From Blastopirellula marina (GTDB taxonomy: Bacteria > Planctomycetota > Planctomycetia > Pirellulales > Pirellulaceae), in NCBI RefSeq assembly GCF_002967765.1, contig NZ_PUHY01000004.1:1-64000 (forward strand): 64,000 bases of DNA, written 5' to 3'. Position 1 is the stretch's first letter; each line of letters starts with the position of its first letter. A program made the position numbers and the translations under genes. Shown here piece by piece: positions 26,626-36,078 of the stretch. The notes under the pieces were generated by a model. The model saw only the letters and a list, made by a program, of their open reading frames with translations. It made no database searches and had not been told where the DNA came from.

Positions 26626-27483
26626 TTAGCCCATGGTATGTCGGACGAACAGCTCTTTCAACTTCTGCGTGATCGGGCCTGGTTTGCCGTCGCCAATCAC
26701 ACGATCGTCAACCTTCACCACGCCAATCACTTCGGCGGCGGTTCCGGTCATGAAGCATTCGTCTGCCACGTACACATCGTGCCGGGTCAGTGTCTTCTCG
26801 AAGTTGGGGATGCCGGCTTTGGTGGCCAGTTCCAGAACCACATCGCGGGTCACCCCTTCCAGGATGCCGGCGTCCGTCGGTGGCGTCAGTAGCTTGCCAT
26901 CGCGAACGATGAAGATGTTATCCGCGGTACATTCCGAGACTTCCCCCTTGTGATTCAACATCAAAGCTTCCAGGCAGCCAGCTTTGGTGGCCTCGATCTT
27001 GGCCATGATGTTGTTCAGGTAGTTCAGTGACTTGATCCGCGGCGAGAGGGCGCCAGGATGATTACGGATGGTGCTGGCCGTGATGATCTCCAGGCCGTTG
27101 TCGTAGAACTCTTGCGGATAGAGCTTGATCTTATCGACGATGATGATCGTTTGCGGGTTCTCGGTCCGTTCAGGGCCGAGTCCCAGCGTGCCAGCCCCAC
27201 GGGTGACCACGGCCCGGATGTAACCGTCGGTCAGACCACTCTTTTCGACCGTTTCTTCCAGGGCAGCGGTCATTTCGACTGGCGACATTGGGATCGCCAG
27301 ACAGATTGCTTTTGCCGAGTCGTAAAGGCGACGAACGTGTTGCTCAAGGCGAAAGATCTTGCCGTTGTAAATGCGCAAGCCCTCGAACACCCCGTCTCCA
27401 TAAAGCAGACCATGATCGAAAACACTGACCATGGCTTCTTCAGGGGCGAAAAACTTCCCGTTGATATAGACTTTCGCGGTCAT
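26626..27483 (-). CDS. ilvE: Branched-chain amino acid aminotransferase
   Basis: A 285-aa class IV PLP aminotransferase. The start at 27483 (MTAKVYINGKFFAPEEAMVSV) gives the family's normal length. An upstream ATG would add 15 residues. Seen: YINGKF...VFDHGLLYGDGVFEGLRIYNGKIF, IRAVVTRGAGTLGLGPE, the PLP lysine in SPRIKSLNYLNNI, GCLEALMLNHKGEVSECTADNIF, and LEGVTRDVVLELA. It transfers amino groups to the keto acids of leucine, isoleucine and valine. A D-amino-acid transaminase or aminodeoxychorismate lyase is less likely given these signatures. Confidence 0.93.
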   Translation of the reverse strand: MTAKVYINGKFFAPEEAMVSVFDHGLLYGDGVFEGLRIYNGKIFRLEQHVRRLYDSAKAICLAIPMSPVEMTAALEETVEKSGLTDGYIRAVVTRGAGTLGLGPERTENPQTIIIVDKIKLYPQEFYDNGLEIITASTIRNHPGALSPRIKSLNYLNNIMAKIEATKAGCLEALMLNHKGEVSECTADNIFIVRDGKLLTPPTDAGILEGVTRDVVLELATKAGIPNFEKTLTRHDVYVADECFMTGTAAEVIGVVKVDDRVIGDGKPGPITQKLKELFVRHTMG

Positions 27484-27746
27484 CGGTAACTTACTAGCGG
27501 GATGGGGGTGTTGGGTGGAAACGAGCATTATAACGTAATCCTGGGAAAGTGCCCTAGTGCCCTCAGACCGCGGAATCGGGACCGAGATAGTTAAATTTGA
27601 CGCTGTCCTAGCAGACAGGCCAGATTCGCCCAGGTTCGAAGGAAGATTGGCCGATTTCAGGCGACTGGCGTGACCCCCTGGAGAAGGGGTGTGATCTGAA
27701 TTCCGAGATTCACGGCATCGCTCAACAGTTGGCGGATTGGCGAGAG

Positions 27747-28382
27747 CTAGACAACGTTAATTGACTTGCGGATCTGGCTTTGCACCACATCGACCGCTTG
27801 CGTCCCGTCGACTTCGACAACCAATTCTTTGCGGCGGAAGATTTCCAGCACGGGCTTGGTTTTCTCGTGATATTCCGCCAAGCGGGTCGCCAAGGCTTCT
27901 TCGGTGTCGTCTGCTCGGCGGATCAGTTTGCCGCCACAGATATCGCAGCGTCCTTCAATTTTCGGACGGTGGTCAATGACATTGAAGTCGACCCCGCAGT
28001 CTTCGCACAAACGCCGCGCGAGGACACGCTTCTTGATGACTTCGTCGGGAACGACGATATGAACCACAGCGTCGATGTCGTAGCTTTCCAGGAAGAACGC
28101 AGCCTGATTGGCGTTCCGTGGGAACCCATCGAGGATGAAACCAAAGTTCCAGTCATGCTCCTGCAGACGACGCTGGACGATCTCTTCCACGATTTCGTCA
28201 TCGACCAACTTACCAGCGTTCAGAATACGTTTGATCCGAGCAGCCAGTTTGGTGTGGTTTTTGATATTCCACCGCAGAATGTCCCCGACCCCGATGTGGG
28301 CAAGATCGAGGTGATGTTCGAGGAGTTTCGCTTGAGTTCCTTTCCCGGAACCCTGTACGCCCATGAACACATACTTGTGCAT
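27747..28382 (-). CDS. Adenylate kinase family nucleoside monophosphate kinase
   Basis: A 211-aa NMP kinase. The start at 28382 (MHKYVFMGVQGSGKGTQ) follows AAGGAAG at about seven bases. P-loop GVQGSGKGTQ, substrate-binding VGDILRWNIKNHTKLAARIKRIL, FILDGFPRNANQAAFF, and a lid domain with two Cys pairs (CEDCG and CDICGG) forming a zinc-binding lid of the Gram-positive type. RADDTEEALATRLAEYHEKT and a dihydro-pocket close it. It interconverts AMP and ATP to ADP, or acts on another NMP. The P-loop start differs slightly from the usual GPPGAGKGT of Adk, so a paralog is possible. Confidence 0.88.
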   Translation of the reverse strand: MHKYVFMGVQGSGKGTQAKLLEHHLDLAHIGVGDILRWNIKNHTKLAARIKRILNAGKLVDDEIVEEIVQRRLQEHDWNFGFILDGFPRNANQAAFFLESYDIDAVVHIVVPDEVIKKRVLARRLCEDCGVDFNVIDHRPKIEGRCDICGGKLIRRADDTEEALATRLAEYHEKTKPVLEIFRRKELVVEVDGTQAVDVVQSQIRKSINVV

Positions 28383-28520
28383 GGCGACTTCCTTGACGAA
28401 TCGAATCAATAGTGGGGGTCTGCTCTACGACTTCGCTCGATTGTAGTGGTTTACGGGCATTTGCGGAATCAGCAAACCAGGGTAAGCCTTGTCGAGCGGC
28501 GGGTTTTTGCCAAATTCAAG

Positions 28521-29651
28521 CTACTCGCCAAAGTGCTTTTGCAAAAACGAAAGCGTCTTGTTGTTCGACCAGCCATGGCCACCGTCGAAGAAGTCGGCGT
28601 CGACATTGTCCGCCACATCCAGCACGCTGTAGACCTGTTGCAGCTTATCGAATCCGCGTCGCGCTCCGTCGATCGGGAAGATCTGGTCGTCGATCCCATT
28701 GATCAAAAGGACCGGTCGCGGAGCGAACAACGCCACGACGTCGGCCATTTCTCCTTCGGCCATGATGCCAGGCAAGCAGTTGCAGATGCAGTGATTGATA
28801 TCGTAAATCGAAAGCCGGTACTCCGAGAATGCTCCGGCGATCATCGCCAGTTTGACGCGTTGATCAAGGATCGGAAGGTACATCGAAAGGGTGCCACCAC
28901 CGGAGAGCCCGCCAACACCAATCTTGTCCCGATCAACTTCCTCTTGCGTTTGCAGGAAGTCAATCACCCGCATCGCATCCCAGCAACGAAGCCCTTGCGG
29001 TGTCATGCCTAGCAGCAACGAGTTCATCGTCACCTGATGGCAGCTGCGCGGGGGTGATTTTACGTACCAATCTTGGCGCCCTTGTGTTTCGTTCCAGCCA
29101 CGCACAACAATCGCGGCCGTCACGTAGCCATGTTCGGCCATGTACAACGCATAGTCGAGCTGCGAATGCTCGGTCTTCTCTTTTTGGGCCGGTGTTTCGT
29201 TCAGGCGAATGTAAGGATCGATTCCACTGTGCCCATGCAGACAAACAATCGCCGGGCGTTTGCCGGTGATGTTCTTGGGGACAAAGTAATAGACTGGCGA
29301 CCAATAGTCGGCCGTCGTGCGAACGTAAATCTTGTGCCGCGTGAACTTGTCGAACTCCTCTTTCTCGGTCCACTTCACTTCCAACGGGACTTTCTCCGGC
29401 ATCTTGCCCAGAAGTTTGACGACGGTAGCCTGCATTTTCTCACGCCATGCTTCATGTTCCTCCGGAGTTTTCGCCGACCAAGCTTGAGCCGGTTGCAGAC
29501 GCTGGGCCATCCCATCAAATGCCTGATTGGCATCATGCTTCGTCGGGACGTCGTCCATTTCATCTGCCACCGCCAGGGACACAAACGGCAGGACCAGCAT
29601 CGCAAAACAAAGAAGTAGGCGCAGATCGAAACGCAGCGAGGAATAACGCAT
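28521..29651 (-). CDS. Secreted alpha/beta hydrolase, acetyl-xylan-esterase-like
   Basis: A 376-aa protein with a signal peptide (LLLCFAMLVLPFVSLAVAD). The alpha/beta hydrolase fold shows RPAIVCLHGHSGIDPYIRLNE, the nucleophile elbow GVGGLSGGGTLSMYLP, the acid region FAPRPVLLINGIDDQIFPIDGA, and a C-terminal histidine in FFDGGHGWSNNKTLSFL. This is the dienelactone hydrolase/AXE1-like class, often fused or adjacent to sugar catabolism genes in planctomycetes. The physiological ester is unknown. The flanking gaps hold the terminator of the PhoH gene on one side. Confidence 0.85.
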   Translation of the reverse strand: MRYSSLRFDLRLLLCFAMLVLPFVSLAVADEMDDVPTKHDANQAFDGMAQRLQPAQAWSAKTPEEHEAWREKMQATVVKLLGKMPEKVPLEVKWTEKEEFDKFTRHKIYVRTTADYWSPVYYFVPKNITGKRPAIVCLHGHSGIDPYIRLNETPAQKEKTEHSQLDYALYMAEHGYVTAAIVVRGWNETQGRQDWYVKSPPRSCHQVTMNSLLLGMTPQGLRCWDAMRVIDFLQTQEEVDRDKIGVGGLSGGGTLSMYLPILDQRVKLAMIAGAFSEYRLSIYDINHCICNCLPGIMAEGEMADVVALFAPRPVLLINGIDDQIFPIDGARRGFDKLQQVYSVLDVADNVDADFFDGGHGWSNNKTLSFLQKHFGE

Positions 29652-29869
29652 GGGAAGACATCTCAGGCAGGGGAAAGCGGCGGGTGGTCGCTACCAACTT
29701 GCCATTTTTCGGGCCGAAATGGAAGCTTCTTCCTCAGATTTTTCGCGTCGACGTGTTGCGCAAAACCTATTGCAGCGAGGGACAGACGGGATCGGCACGT
29801 ACCACGACATTGGGTTTGCTTGTCCGAAATCACGAGGTTGATTCCCGTACCCATTCGTTGGTGACTCCC

Positions 29870-29910
29870 AAAAAACGATGGCCACCGGGCGGAATCGCTC
29901 GGTGGCCATC
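29870..29910 (-). terminator. Rho-independent terminator after PhoH gene
   Basis: GATGGCCACCG (29877-29887) pairs perfectly with CGGTGGCCATC (29900-29910) over 11 bp with a 12-base loop. On the minus strand the stem is followed by GTTTTTTGGG. It lies 39 bases past the stop of the PhoH-family gene at 29949. Confidence 0.85.
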
Positions 29911-29948
29911 GGTAAAGAGTTGGATGAATGAGTTCGGTTCGCGGAGCG

Positions 29949-31292
29949 TTACAGCAATTCGCTGGCGATATCGGCCAGTTCCGAGCGTTCCCCTTTCTCC
30001 AGCGAAATGTGGGCGTAAAGGTCTTGCCCTTTCATGCGGTTGATCATGTACGACAAGCCGTTGGAAAGGCTATCGAGGTACGGATGATCGATTTGGTAGA
30101 TGTCGCCGGTGAAGACGATCTTGGTTCCTTCGCCAGCTCGGGTGATGATCGTCTTCACCTCGTGCGGTGTTAGGTTCTGGGCTTCGTCCACAATCATGTA
30201 CATCCGCTGCAAACTGCGGCCACGAATGTAGGCCAGCGGTGTGATGACCAGCTTTTCCTGCTCCAGCATGCGGTTAATCCGCTGCGCTTCCTTGTCGGTA
30301 TCGTTGAACTGATGTCGGATCACCGAAAGGTTGTCGAACAGCGGCTGCATGTAGGGATCCATCTTGGCCGAGATGTCCCCCGGTAAATATCCCAAGTCAC
30401 GGTTCGAGAGGGGCACTACGGGCCGGGCCAGAAGAATCTGCCGATAAGCGGACGAGCATGCGAGTGCCGAGCTGAGCGCCAAGAGCGTTTTGCCGGTTCC
30501 TGCTTTGCCGGCCAAGGTGACCAGCTTGATGTTGTCGTCCATCAAGGCCCGGATCGCGAACACTTGCTCGGCGTTCCGCGGCTTGATGCCGTAGGGAGAA
30601 AACTTCTCGATCCGTCGCAAGATCTGGTCTTCGCGATTAAACGTCGCTAGAACCGACTTCGAACCGTTTTTAAGGACAAAGTTCTCATTGGCGATCGGCT
30701 CGGCCACTTCCGGAAAGTCGTCCAGTTGGACATGGCCGGAATCTTGGTAGAAACGATCGATCTGATCGGTCGTGATGTTCTCCAGCGTTCGACGTCCAGT
30801 GTACAGGCTGTCGAAGCTTTCGATCTTGTCGCTAATGTAATCTTGCGCTTGCAGGCCCAGACTTTTGGCCTTCATGCGGAGGTTCGTGTCTTTGGTAATG
30901 AGAATGACCCGACGTTCTTTCACGTAATGTTGCAAGTGCAACGCGGTGTTCAGAATGCGATTGTCGGGAGAGTCGTGAAGAAAAACTTGATGCAGACGAT
31001 GGTCGATTTCGTTGGTGATGACGACCCGTAAATGCCCTTGGTTTTCACCAAGTTGGGCCCCCTCTTCAGAAAGAACATCGCCCGTCATCTGATCGATTTG
31101 GCGAAGAAACTCGCGGGCCTGGAAATTGATGTCCTCGTTACCCTTTTTGAAGCGATCCAACTCTTCGAGAACGGTGATGGGCAACGCCACATCGTGCTCC
31201 TCAAAGTTTTGGAACGATCTTGCGTCGTGCAAGATAACGTTGGTGTCGAGAACGAAAAGCTTCAACTGCGTTTGCGCCGACTGACTAATCAT
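29949..31292 (-). CDS. PhoH family ATPase with N-terminal PIN domain (PhoH2-like)
   Basis: 447 aa from the ATG at 31292, which has GGAGAA five bases upstream. The longer frame adds only ten residues. Residues about 8-150 are a PIN ribonuclease domain: [33 protein letters not shown], and [20 protein letters not shown] with the conserved acidic residues. Residues about 240-440 are a PhoH ATPase: Walker [35 protein letters not shown], Walker [17 protein letters not shown], and [14 protein letters not shown]. The PIN-PhoH class acts as an RNA-unwinding ribonuclease in other bacteria, sometimes as a toxin. Here it is a single gene with its own terminator. Confidence 0.92.
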   Translation of the reverse strand: MISQSAQTQLKLFVLDTNVILHDARSFQNFEEHDVALPITVLEELDRFKKGNEDINFQAREFLRQIDQMTGDVLSEEGAQLGENQGHLRVVITNEIDHRLHQVFLHDSPDNRILNTALHLQHYVKERRVILITKDTNLRMKAKSLGLQAQDYISDKIESFDSLYTGRRTLENITTDQIDRFYQDSGHVQLDDFPEVAEPIANENFVLKNGSKSVLATFNREDQILRRIEKFSPYGIKPRNAEQVFAIRALMDDNIKLVTLAGKAGTGKTLLALSSALACSSAYRQILLARPVVPLSNRDLGYLPGDISAKMDPYMQPLFDNLSVIRHQFNDTDKEAQRINRMLEQEKLVITPLAYIRGRSLQRMYMIVDEAQNLTPHEVKTIITRAGEGTKIVFTGDIYQIDHPYLDSLSNGLSYMINRMKGQDLYAHISLEKGERSELADIASELL

Positions 31293-31798
31293 GCGTTCTC
31301 CGTTGCACGGGACCATGGGCACACCAGAAATGAAATGCCGAGTCGAAGGGCAACAATGCGTACCCGTTTTTGGTCACAGTCCATTGCTTGCTTGGATTGT
31401 GACCGAGGCGCCAAGCGGAATAAACCCCGCTTTTTCACGCCGATGCAATTTTCGGGGAAATAGGCGGCTTGCAGCGATTGGCGGTCTCGGAGCGTTTCCG
31501 TGCTTTGTTCAATTATAAGCACAGTCCCTTCTAGGGCTTTGCGGGTTCGCGCGGATCTGCTGCCAGATGCGGTTGCTCAAATCGCGTAATGTCTTCTTCC
31601 GCGAACCTTTGTAGAATCTTCGCCAGATCTTTGCCTCTCGGGAAACTCCCCCCAGGTGGACACCCAAAGATCAAAAAGTTCCCTCCTTCGAGTTGCCGCG
31701 TTCAAGCTGGCATGCCTACAATCGACCATACAAGGAAGCGGTTTCGCGGATGGGTGCGAGATCCAAGTCGTGCAACTTTGGGACAGTAGAGGTTCTCA
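31293..31798. other. Intergenic region with two stem-loops, possible small RNA
   Basis: About 506 bases between divergent genes. No protein is convincing here. A 12-bp stem with one G-U pair (31372-31383 with 31393-31404, GGTCACAGTCCA / TGGATTGTGACC) lies next to a second hairpin, AAGCGG (31413-31418) with CCGCTT (31427-31432), which is followed by TTT on the plus strand. Together they resemble the 3' end of a plus-strand small RNA or the leader of an mRNA. The rest holds nothing that I can name. Confidence 0.4.
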
Positions 31799-33307
31799 AT
31801 GGATTATGCGTCGATTCTGGCTCGTTACATCGGCAGGGAAGTTTATGTATCGACGTTTGGCCACGTTCGTTTACGTGGCGAGTTAGCCGCAATCTACGAA
31901 GATTGTGTGCGTCTAGTGAATGCTTCGACTTCGCAGGAGACGGAGGACACACCATGGTCCAATTCCTGGCGAGATGACGAGGATGGCGTGAATTACGCCG
32001 ATGGTTCCGAAGCATTGGTCCATTTTCATCACATCGTGGCGATTCGCTGCGCCGACGACGAACTGTTGGACGTTCCGATCTTGTCGGAGCCGATTCCGCA
32101 ATCGGTACCCGAAAGCATCGAGCCTCCACCACAAGCACAAGTTCCCGAAGAAGAACCATGGGAACCGTTTCTCGATGTCGATCGGTTAACGCTCGAAATG
32201 GGTTCTGGACTGGTCGATCTGGTTCATCCCGATTCCAGCGAGATGATGCAGCGCGTATCGGCAATTCGTTGCCACTTGGCCGATGCGTTGGGGTTGGTGA
32301 TCCCCCGCATACGCCTCCGTGATGCGCTCGATCTGCACGAGCAGGAATACCGCGTCCTGATCGATCAGTGCGAGGTCGCACGAGGTCGGCTCGGGCCTGG
32401 CCAATACATCGCGTTGGATATGGGGACCTCCAGTGGAACCCTGCAAGGTGTCCGGGGCGTCGATCCAACTTTTGGTGGCCCTGGGATTTGGATCTCGGGA
32501 GATCGCCAGCAGGAAGCAGAACAGCTTGGCTACTTGGTGATCGATCCTAGCATGCTAGTCGTCACGCACTTGCAAGAGACGCTCCGTCGGCACGCCCATG
32601 AGATACTGACTCTCTCCGACGTGCGCGACATGCTCGAACGTTTACGGGAGAGTTCGCCCAGCGAGTTTGAAGAGATCCGTTCCAGTCCGATGACCGGTTC
32701 GCTATTACACGCGGTCCTACGTCGTTTGTTGGAAGAAGGGGTGTCGATTAAGAACTTCTCGCGGATCGTCGAGATCTTGGCCTTGCACGGGCATCGTAAC
32801 CAAGAGATCGAAACGCTGGTGGCGCTTGTCCGGCAGCGTCTAGGTCGTCAATTGGTACAGCGATACCTAGACGCGGAAGGCAAGGTCCACGCGATCGGGC
32901 TCGAGCGCGATCTGGAAGGTTTGCTGCTGCAGTTGACCGAGGAAGAAGCAACTCGCCAGACACGCAACTGGATCGAGCGTATGGTCGATATGTTGCGGGA
33001 ATCGTTCCAACGTTTGGAGGATCAGCAGCGCCCGGTCGCAATGGTGGTTTCGTCCACGCTTCGCACCCGCATGTGGCAAATCCTCGCGCATCACTTCCCG
33101 CAGATATCGGTCCTCAGCTTGGCCGAAGTTCCACGGACATCCGAAATCTATTGGCAGGCGATCCTATCTGCCGAAGAAGTCGGTGCGCTCGAGCCGCCCG
33201 TCAAACGAGGGCAGCATCCTGCGATTGCATCCGACGGAACGTATCGGGCGAAAGGCAAGATCAGCGAGCATTTAGCCGAAGAGCTTCCTCCGCGAAGACC
33301 TCGGTAA
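31799..33307 (+). CDS. Soluble FlhA cytoplasmic-domain protein with N-terminal LSm-like domain
   Basis: A 502-aa protein with no TM segment. Residues about 1-85 look like an LSm/Sm small beta-barrel (YIGREVYVSTFGHVRLRGELAAIYEDCVRLVN ... VHFHHIVAIRCAD). A Pro/Glu-rich linker leads to residues about 120-470, which follow the FlhA/FHIPEP C-terminal domain closely: LTLEMGSGLVDLV, RVSAIRCHLADALGLVIPRIRLRDALDL, EYRVLIDQCEVARGRLGPGQYIALD, VDPTFGGPGIWIS, VVTHLQETLRRHAHEILTLSDVRDMLERL, LLEEGVSIKNFSRIVEILA, and RLGRQLVQRYL. In flagellar and type III secretion systems this domain is the nonameric ring that receives chaperone-cargo complexes. Here the membrane half is replaced by the LSm-like domain. No export genes are nearby. 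Confidence 0.85.
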   Translation: MDYASILARYIGREVYVSTFGHVRLRGELAAIYEDCVRLVNASTSQETEDTPWSNSWRDDEDGVNYADGSEALVHFHHIVAIRCADDELLDVPILSEPIPQSVPESIEPPPQAQVPEEEPWEPFLDVDRLTLEMGSGLVDLVHPDSSEMMQRVSAIRCHLADALGLVIPRIRLRDALDLHEQEYRVLIDQCEVARGRLGPGQYIALDMGTSSGTLQGVRGVDPTFGGPGIWISGDRQQEAEQLGYLVIDPSMLVVTHLQETLRRHAHEILTLSDVRDMLERLRESSPSEFEEIRSSPMTGSLLHAVLRRLLEEGVSIKNFSRIVEILALHGHRNQEIETLVALVRQRLGRQLVQRYLDAEGKVHAIGLERDLEGLLLQLTEEEATRQTRNWIERMVDMLRESFQRLEDQQRPVAMVVSSTLRTRMWQILAHHFPQISVLSLAEVPRTSEIYWQAILSAEEVGALEPPVKRGQHPAIASDGTYRAKGKISEHLAEELPPRRPR

Positions 33308-33318
33308 CGTGATCCGCG

Positions 33319-33780
33319 TTATTCCTCGATCGACTTGCGTTCTTCTTCGTGAGGAACCACGTACGAGTCAACCACCTCGGACGGACCGTTGGTGTACGTC
33401 CGAGTTTCGCCGTTGACCGTTGTCGTCGTGGTGAACTGAACGTTCTTCTTCGCCCAGTCCAGGGCCCGCCGTTTCATCCAATCGCGACACGGCGGGATCA
33501 ACAGCATGAAGCCGACCGAATCGGTCAGCAGCCCGGGGGTCATCAGCAAAGCCCCCGCCATGAAAATCATCGCCGCGTCAGCCAAGGCACTGCCTGGGAC
33601 TTGACCGCCGCTCATCTGGCCACGAATCTTCTGCCAGGTCGAAAATCCCTGGCTGCGTGCCAGCAACGTTCCCAGAATACCGGTGAACAGCACCGTGCCA
33701 AACGTCACCCAAATGCTGGTGACCTGAGAAAGCCACAGCAGAAGAAACAGTTCCAGCAGCGGAACCGTGATGAACAGCAT
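33319..33780 (-). CDS. FxsA family membrane protein
   Basis: A 153-aa inner-membrane protein. The FxsA pattern is clear: MLFITVPLLELFLLLWLSQVTSIWVTFGTVLFTGILGTLLARSQG, then FMAGALLMTPGLLTDSVGFMLLIPPCRDWMKRR. FxsA is known in E. coli for suppressing F-exclusion of phage T7. Its normal cellular role is unclear. The charged C-terminal tail (VNGETRTYTNGPSEVVD) is longer than minimal. It is convergent with the FlhA-like gene. Confidence 0.9.
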   Translation of the reverse strand: MLFITVPLLELFLLLWLSQVTSIWVTFGTVLFTGILGTLLARSQGFSTWQKIRGQMSGGQVPGSALADAAMIFMAGALLMTPGLLTDSVGFMLLIPPCRDWMKRRALDWAKKNVQFTTTTTVNGETRTYTNGPSEVVDSYVVPHEEERKSIEE

Positions 33781-33880
33781 GAACAGGATAGCGAGGACTT
33801 GAATGGTTCTGATCCGTGATAGGTGATGTGTGGCAATCTGAAGGAATCATAACACGCGGAACGCGGCTGCCAACGTTGAA

Positions 33881-35047
33881 TTAGCCCAATCGCAACTCGG
33901 TCAGAGCCTCAACCAACGTGTCCAAGTGCTGCTGGGTGTGTCCACAAGAAAGGCTGATTCGCAGCAGACACTCGCCGTCGGGAACCGATGGAGGACGTAT
34001 TCCGGGAACCATCATTCCCATCTCGTGCAGCTGGGCCGAGAGAGTCATCGCCAGGTTCTCGGTTCCGACGATCACCGGAATGATCTGGCTTTCGCTATCG
34101 CCCAAACTCCAGCCAATCTCGCGGAGCTTGCCACGCAGCCACTTTGCTTTCGCAAGTAAGTCGGTCCGCCGCTGCGGCTCGTCATGAACGATCTTTAGTG
34201 CTGCGAGCATGGCACCAGCGTTCGCTGCCGGCGGGGCGGTGGAAAAAATGTAGGGCCGACAGCGATTGACCAGCCAATGAATCAGTGGCTCGCTTCCCAC
34301 CACAAAGCCGCCATGCCCACCGAGTGCTTTGCTGAACGTGCCAACGCGAATCGATACGCGATCTTCCACATCAAACTGTTCGCACAGACCTCGACCGTTC
34401 TCGCCGAAAACACCCGTCGCGTGCGCTTCGTCCACCATCAGCATGGCGTCGTACGCTTCGGCTAAGTCGGCTAGTTCGGGCAACGGGGCGATGTCGCCAT
34501 CCATGCTAAACAGTGTGTCGGTCACAATCAGCCGCCGACGAAACGTGCTGCACTGCTTCAACAGGTTTTCGAGATATTGCAGATCGCGGTGCGGGTAAAC
34601 ACGAACGGTTGCCTTGGATAGGCGCGTTCCGTCGATGATGCTCGCGTGATTCTTTTCGTCGCTTAAGATCACGTCGCCTCGGTCGGCTAAGGCATCGATC
34701 ACGCCCGCATTCGCGGCGAAGCCGCTGGCGAAGGTGAGGGCCGCTTCGGTTGCTTCGAATTGTGCCAGCGCTACTTCGAGGGATGCCTGATTTTGGCCGC
34801 GGCCGGTGATCAACGGGCTGGCACCACTCCCCCACCCTTCACGCTGGATCGCCTCGCAAGCAGCCGCTTCTAGTCGTGGGTCGGCGGCCAAATTCAGGTA
34901 ATCGTTGCTGCTGAAGTTAAGCAGCTCCCGCTCCTTCCAGTCGACACTTGGCCCTTGCTGCGTAGCGCGGATGTGGATCGATCGTCGGCGTTCGAGCGAT
35001 TCGAGCAGTTCGAGTTGTTCCGGGATCCAAGCGAGTGGGTCGGCCAT
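33881..35047 (-). CDS. bioF: 8-amino-7-oxononanoate synthase
   Basis: A 388-aa alpha-oxoamine synthase, started at the ATG of MADPLAW (35047). The longer frame adds 13 residues of no character. Seen: FSSNDYLNLAADPRLEAAACEAIQREGWGSGASPLITGRGQNQ, AALTFASGFAANAGVI, DEKNHASIIDGTRLS, LMVDEAHATGVFGENGRG, and the PLP lysine in RVGTFSKALGGHGGFV. These fit BioF (pimeloyl-ACP plus alanine to KAPA in biotin synthesis). Related AONS-family ligases (Kbl, SPT) share the motifs, so the exact substrate is probable, not proven. No other bio genes are adjacent. Confidence 0.85.
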   Translation of the reverse strand: MADPLAWIPEQLELLESLERRRSIHIRATQQGPSVDWKERELLNFSSNDYLNLAADPRLEAAACEAIQREGWGSGASPLITGRGQNQASLEVALAQFEATEAALTFASGFAANAGVIDALADRGDVILSDEKNHASIIDGTRLSKATVRVYPHRDLQYLENLLKQCSTFRRRLIVTDTLFSMDGDIAPLPELADLAEAYDAMLMVDEAHATGVFGENGRGLCEQFDVEDRVSIRVGTFSKALGGHGGFVVGSEPLIHWLVNRCRPYIFSTAPPAANAGAMLAALKIVHDEPQRRTDLLAKAKWLRGKLREIGWSLGDSESQIIPVIVGTENLAMTLSAQLHEMGMMVPGIRPPSVPDGECLLRISLSCGHTQQHLDTLVEALTELRLG

Positions 35048-35126
35048 GGGCGTGCTTTCAAGATTGGGGGACACGCCAATTATCACGCAGTTGCCACGCT
35101 ATATAAACCGGGGTGGACGTCGCGGG

Positions 35127-35903
35127 CTACTTCTTCAGCTGCTGTCGAAGGAACGAAACGAGGTCGAGTTTCAGCGTGCCGTTCTCCAGTTCTTTGCCGA
35201 TTGCTTTGTTTGCTTCGCGGACCAGCTTCTCTTGTTTTGAGGCCAGCTTCTTGGCCAATGTCCCTTCAAGCTGCTCGCCAATCTGCTCGGCCACTTCGCC
35301 GTGCGCTTTGCCGATGCGGTGGACATAGAAGTGTTCCAGATCGATCGCCCCGCCGACCACCTGAGGGGTGAACTCCGCCGAACTGACCAGACCGGCCGCG
35401 TTCCACTTGGTGTCAAGCTGGACGTCGAGGCGAATCTTGGCGGTCGCTTCCGCCACAACGCTGATTCCCAACAAGCGAACATCCCTTACCCACTGCTGGT
35501 ATTCGGCCTCGCCCTGGAACTTCACTCGGGCATAGATCTGGCAAGTCGACTTGGTTGGATCGACTTTCAAATTTTCGACCCAAATCTGCACATCGCGATG
35601 GGGATCTTCGATTTGCCCCATATAGCGAACCCAATCACCGTGGTTCTGGGCGTCGCGAACCCGCTCTAACTTCAAGCTGTTCCACTTGCCACGAACTTTC
35701 AAGCGTTTGGTGAACTCGTGCGTACGATTCCAGTCCGACTCGTCCTTAAAGGTGGTTGGCACCGATCGGCGCACCGCTTCTTCCAGAATCGGAGAGAGAA
35801 CCTTGGCCACGTCGTCGTTGAAACCAGCATCGCTGATCCGCGGAGTGAATAGCAGCAAGCACAAGATGGCAACTGCGTAGATTCTCCAGATTGTCGACAG
35901 CAT
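35127..35903 (-). CDS. Secreted protein of unknown function
   Basis: A 258-aa protein with a signal peptide (IWRIYAVAILCLLLFTPRISDA). The body is rich in charged residues and beta-strand-like stretches (YMGQIEDPHRDVQIWVENLKVDPTKSTCQIYARVKFQG, GISVVAEATAKIRLDVQLDT, SSAEFTPQVVGGAIDLEHFYV). It ends in a long amphipathic helix (EVAEQIGEQLEGTLAKKLASKQEKLVREANKAIG). I do not recognise the family. It may be an SMP- or LEA-like lipid-interacting fold. It lies 79 bases upstream of bioF on the same strand but need not be related to it. Confidence 0.7.
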   Translation of the reverse strand: MLSTIWRIYAVAILCLLLFTPRISDAGFNDDVAKVLSPILEEAVRRSVPTTFKDESDWNRTHEFTKRLKVRGKWNSLKLERVRDAQNHGDWVRYMGQIEDPHRDVQIWVENLKVDPTKSTCQIYARVKFQGEAEYQQWVRDVRLLGISVVAEATAKIRLDVQLDTKWNAAGLVSSAEFTPQVVGGAIDLEHFYVHRIGKAHGEVAEQIGEQLEGTLAKKLASKQEKLVREANKAIGKELENGTLKLDLVSFLRQQLKK

Positions 35904-36078
35904 CGGCTCTTCCCTTGAAAGAGGTGGCGGTTCCTATCTGTTTATCGCGTTTTTTTGGTTTCGGTTCGTAAGAATTCTCTAAAGTTCGACGAACCGGATT
36001 GGCACGATTACACGAATTCTTCTAAGATTCCGTCCCCAATTGGATTCTTATCGCCCCCGGTTTGTGGTGGTTTCACGA

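Noticed and set aside
31799-33307. Complete type III secretion or flagellar locus around the FlhA-like gene
   Set aside because: No FlhB, FliP/Q/R, FliI or chaperone gene is present within the window. The gene stands alone between PhoH and FxsA.
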